Shown piece after piece: positions 62,238 through 64,000 of a stretch of DNA of 64,000 bases (positions are counted from its first letter, which is position 1; each line of letters starts with the position of its first letter). The stretch covers positions 4,227,196 through 4,291,195 of the forward strand of contig NC_086361.1 in NCBI RefSeq assembly GCF_036324505.1. Direction: 5' to 3'. The translations under genes and the position numbers were made by a program. Source of the stretch: Eleginops maclovinus. Lineage: Eukaryota; Chordata; Actinopteri; Perciformes; Eleginopidae. The notes under the pieces were generated by a model. That model was not told where the DNA came from. It ran no database searches and was given only the letters and a program-made list of their open reading frames with translations.

Positions 62238-62389
62238 CTCCCACTGGCACTGACATCCTATCCTGATAATCTTCAGGACTGGAAGCCAGCAACCTGGTGG
62301 GAGGTATGGATTGCATATAACAGGATTAGAGTAGTGTGACTACAAGTTACAGTAATTTACATTACACAGCAAATTAAATGGAAAAAGGG

Positions 62390-62411
62390 TTGTTGTTGTT
62401 GTTGTTGTTGT
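62390..62411 (+). repeat. (TTG)7 microsatellite
   Basis: Short trinucleotide run. The surrounding 61640-63050 spacer shows no gene. Confidence 0.9.
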
Positions 62412-63050
62412 AATATTTTTCATTAGGAATTATTATGCTCAAGAAAAATAAAAATAAAACATGCTTCATCTGTATAACTGAAAACAAATATAAGAAGTAT
62501 AAAGACTCAGAAACTGCATCGGTACTGCATTTAGTCATCCATTTGATCGTCTGTTAAATCCAAATCTTAAACATGATAATAAAGGCTTCCATATTTTCTG
62601 AAGAGCCCGCTGTCTAGACTTGAATATGTAAGATTTCCTCTCTAATGGAAGGCCTGATAACATCTGTCGTAATGAGTCAATCAATAATGCTCGGACTGTG
62701 ATCCTTTTTCCAAAACATTGCAATACAGCTTTGAGCGTAGAGCAAGCTGAGGTCTATATATGTTCGCTCGTTTTGACTTTATTTATGCCTATCTAGACAT
62801 AAATCCAACAGAGTAAAACTTTGGGTCCAGTAAAATCAAAGAATTGATTTGAAAGTGTCAAAAATGCAAGTCTTTAGCCGAAGCACTGACTGAATTTCTG
62901 GTAGAAGGCTAATATTCACTCTCTGGTAACACTTAACTAACCTCTATAAAGGTTTGATTTGTTAAAATGGTTTACAAAATAAATGTCTAGTAGTTTTAAT
63001 CAAATATAGGAAGGCACCATAAGGGATTGATTTTCAATGTATGTTTTATA

Positions 63051-64000
63051 CAGTGGGGCAAAAAAGTATTTAGTCAGCCACCAATTGTGCAAGTTCTCCC
63101 ATTTAAAAAGATGAGAGAGGCCTGTAATTTTTATCATAGGTATACCTCAACTATGAGAGACAGAATGAGAAAAAAAAATCCAGGAAATCACATTGTAGGA
63201 TTTTTAAAGAATTTATTTTCAAATGATTGTGGAAAATAAGTATTTGGTCAATAACAAAAGTTCATCTCAATACTTTGTTATATACCCTTTGTTGGCAATG
63301 ACAGAGGTCAAACGTTTTCTGTAAGTCTTCACAAGGTTTTCACACACTGTTGCTGGTATTTTGGCCCATTCCTCCATGCAGATCTCCTCTAAAGCAGTGA
63401 TGTTTTGGGGCTGTCGCTGGGCAACACGGACTTTCAACTACCTCCAAAGATTTTCTATGGGGTTGAGATCTGGAGACTGGCTAGGCCACTCCAGGACCTT
63501 GAAATGCTTCTTACGAAGCCACTCCTTCGTTGCCCTGGCGGTGTGTTTGGGATCATTGTCATGCTGAAAGACCCAGCCACGCTTCATCTTCAGTGCCCTT
63601 GCTGATGGAAGGAGGTTTTCACTCAAAATCTCCCGATACATGGCCCCATTCATTCTTTCCTTTACACGGATCAGTTGTCCTGGTCCCTTTGCAGAAAAAC
63701 AGCCCCAAAGCATGATGTTTCCACCCCCATGCTTCACAGTAGGTATGGTGTTCTTTGGATGCAACTCTGCATTCTTTCTCCTCCAAACACGACGAGTTGA
63801 GTTTTTACCAAAAAGTTCTATTTTGGTTTCATCTGACCATATGACATTCTCCCAATCCTCTTCTGGATCATCCAAATGCCCTCTAGCAAACTTCAGACGG
63901 GCCTGGACATGTACTGGCTTAAGCAGGGGGACACGTCTTGAACTGCAGGATTTAAGTCCCTGGCGGCGTAGTGTGTTACTGATGGTAGCCTCTGTTACTT
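63051..64000 (-). mobile_element. Second Tc1-like transposon, truncated by the window edge
   Basis: The terminus CAGTGGGGCAAAAAAGTATT starts at 63051 after a TA (63049-63050). An internal variant AATAAGTATTTGGTCAATAA near 63235 suggests an IR/DR end. It belongs to a different Tc1 subfamily from the element at 31135. Confidence 0.9.
63267..64000 (-). pseudogene. Tc1-like transposase with one visible nonsense codon (5' part outside window)
   Basis: On the minus strand the frame is open from the window edge to 63438 and carries the catalytic motifs [23 protein letters not shown] and [15 protein letters not shown] at 63438-63440 interrupts it just after that last motif. The same frame then continues with family-typical sequence ([40 protein letters not shown]) to a TGA at 63267-63269. 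The copy is therefore inactivated by a single substitution within the visible part. Confidence 0.9.

Overview
This is vertebrate nuclear DNA, almost certainly from a ray-finned (teleost) fish. The genes are split into many short exons with GT/AG introns. Very long (CA/TG)n microsatellites are frequent. The interspersed repeats (Tc1-like and hAT transposons, miniature elements, L2/RTE-type LINE tails, a tRNA-headed SINE) are typical of fish genomes. There are no bacterial operons, CRISPR arrays or phage genes. Most long open frames are microsatellite translations or shadows.

Five genes were reconstructed by following reading frame and splice phase from exon to exon. In order they are: the 3' half of MTSS1 (+, 153-5351, upstream exons outside the window); TMEM65 (-, 7 exons, 14785-38305, 235 aa); RNF139/TRC8 (-, 6 exons, 42626-49527, 696 aa); TATDN1 (-, 12 exons, 50532-56960, 297 aa); and NDUFB9 (+, 4 exons, 57637-60337, 175 aa). 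TATDN1 and NDUFB9 are divergent. The same genes cluster on human 8q24.13 (TMEM65, TRMT12, RNF139, TATDN1, NDUFB9, MTSS1). The neighbourhood is therefore conserved, but MTSS1 sits at the other end and no TRMT12 is visible between TMEM65 and RNF139.

The rest is introns and spacers. 5352-14784 is the MTSS1 3'UTR and a repeat-bearing spacer, including a 0.65-kb palindromic transposon remnant. The 17.2-kb first intron of TMEM65 (20810-38040) carries a complete Tc1-like transposon with an open 340-codon transposase, a 776-bp hAT derivative with a broken BED finger, a mini-mariner and the largest microsatellite. TATDN1 intron 9 is mostly a 1.26-kb foldback. A second Tc1-like element, with a nonsense mutation, runs off the right edge.

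The genes are not a pathway. TMEM65 and NDUFB9 act in mitochondria, RNF139 is an ER ubiquitin ligase, TATDN1 is a nuclease-fold hydrolase and MTSS1 is a membrane/actin scaffold. I found no unknown coding system. The most interesting signals are regulatory: microsatellites placed where they could control splicing (TMEM65 exon 2, a candidate MTSS1 cassette exon), a long intronic inverted repeat, and convergent CTCF-like motifs around TMEM65. Expression, activity and selection cannot be judged from this sequence alone.
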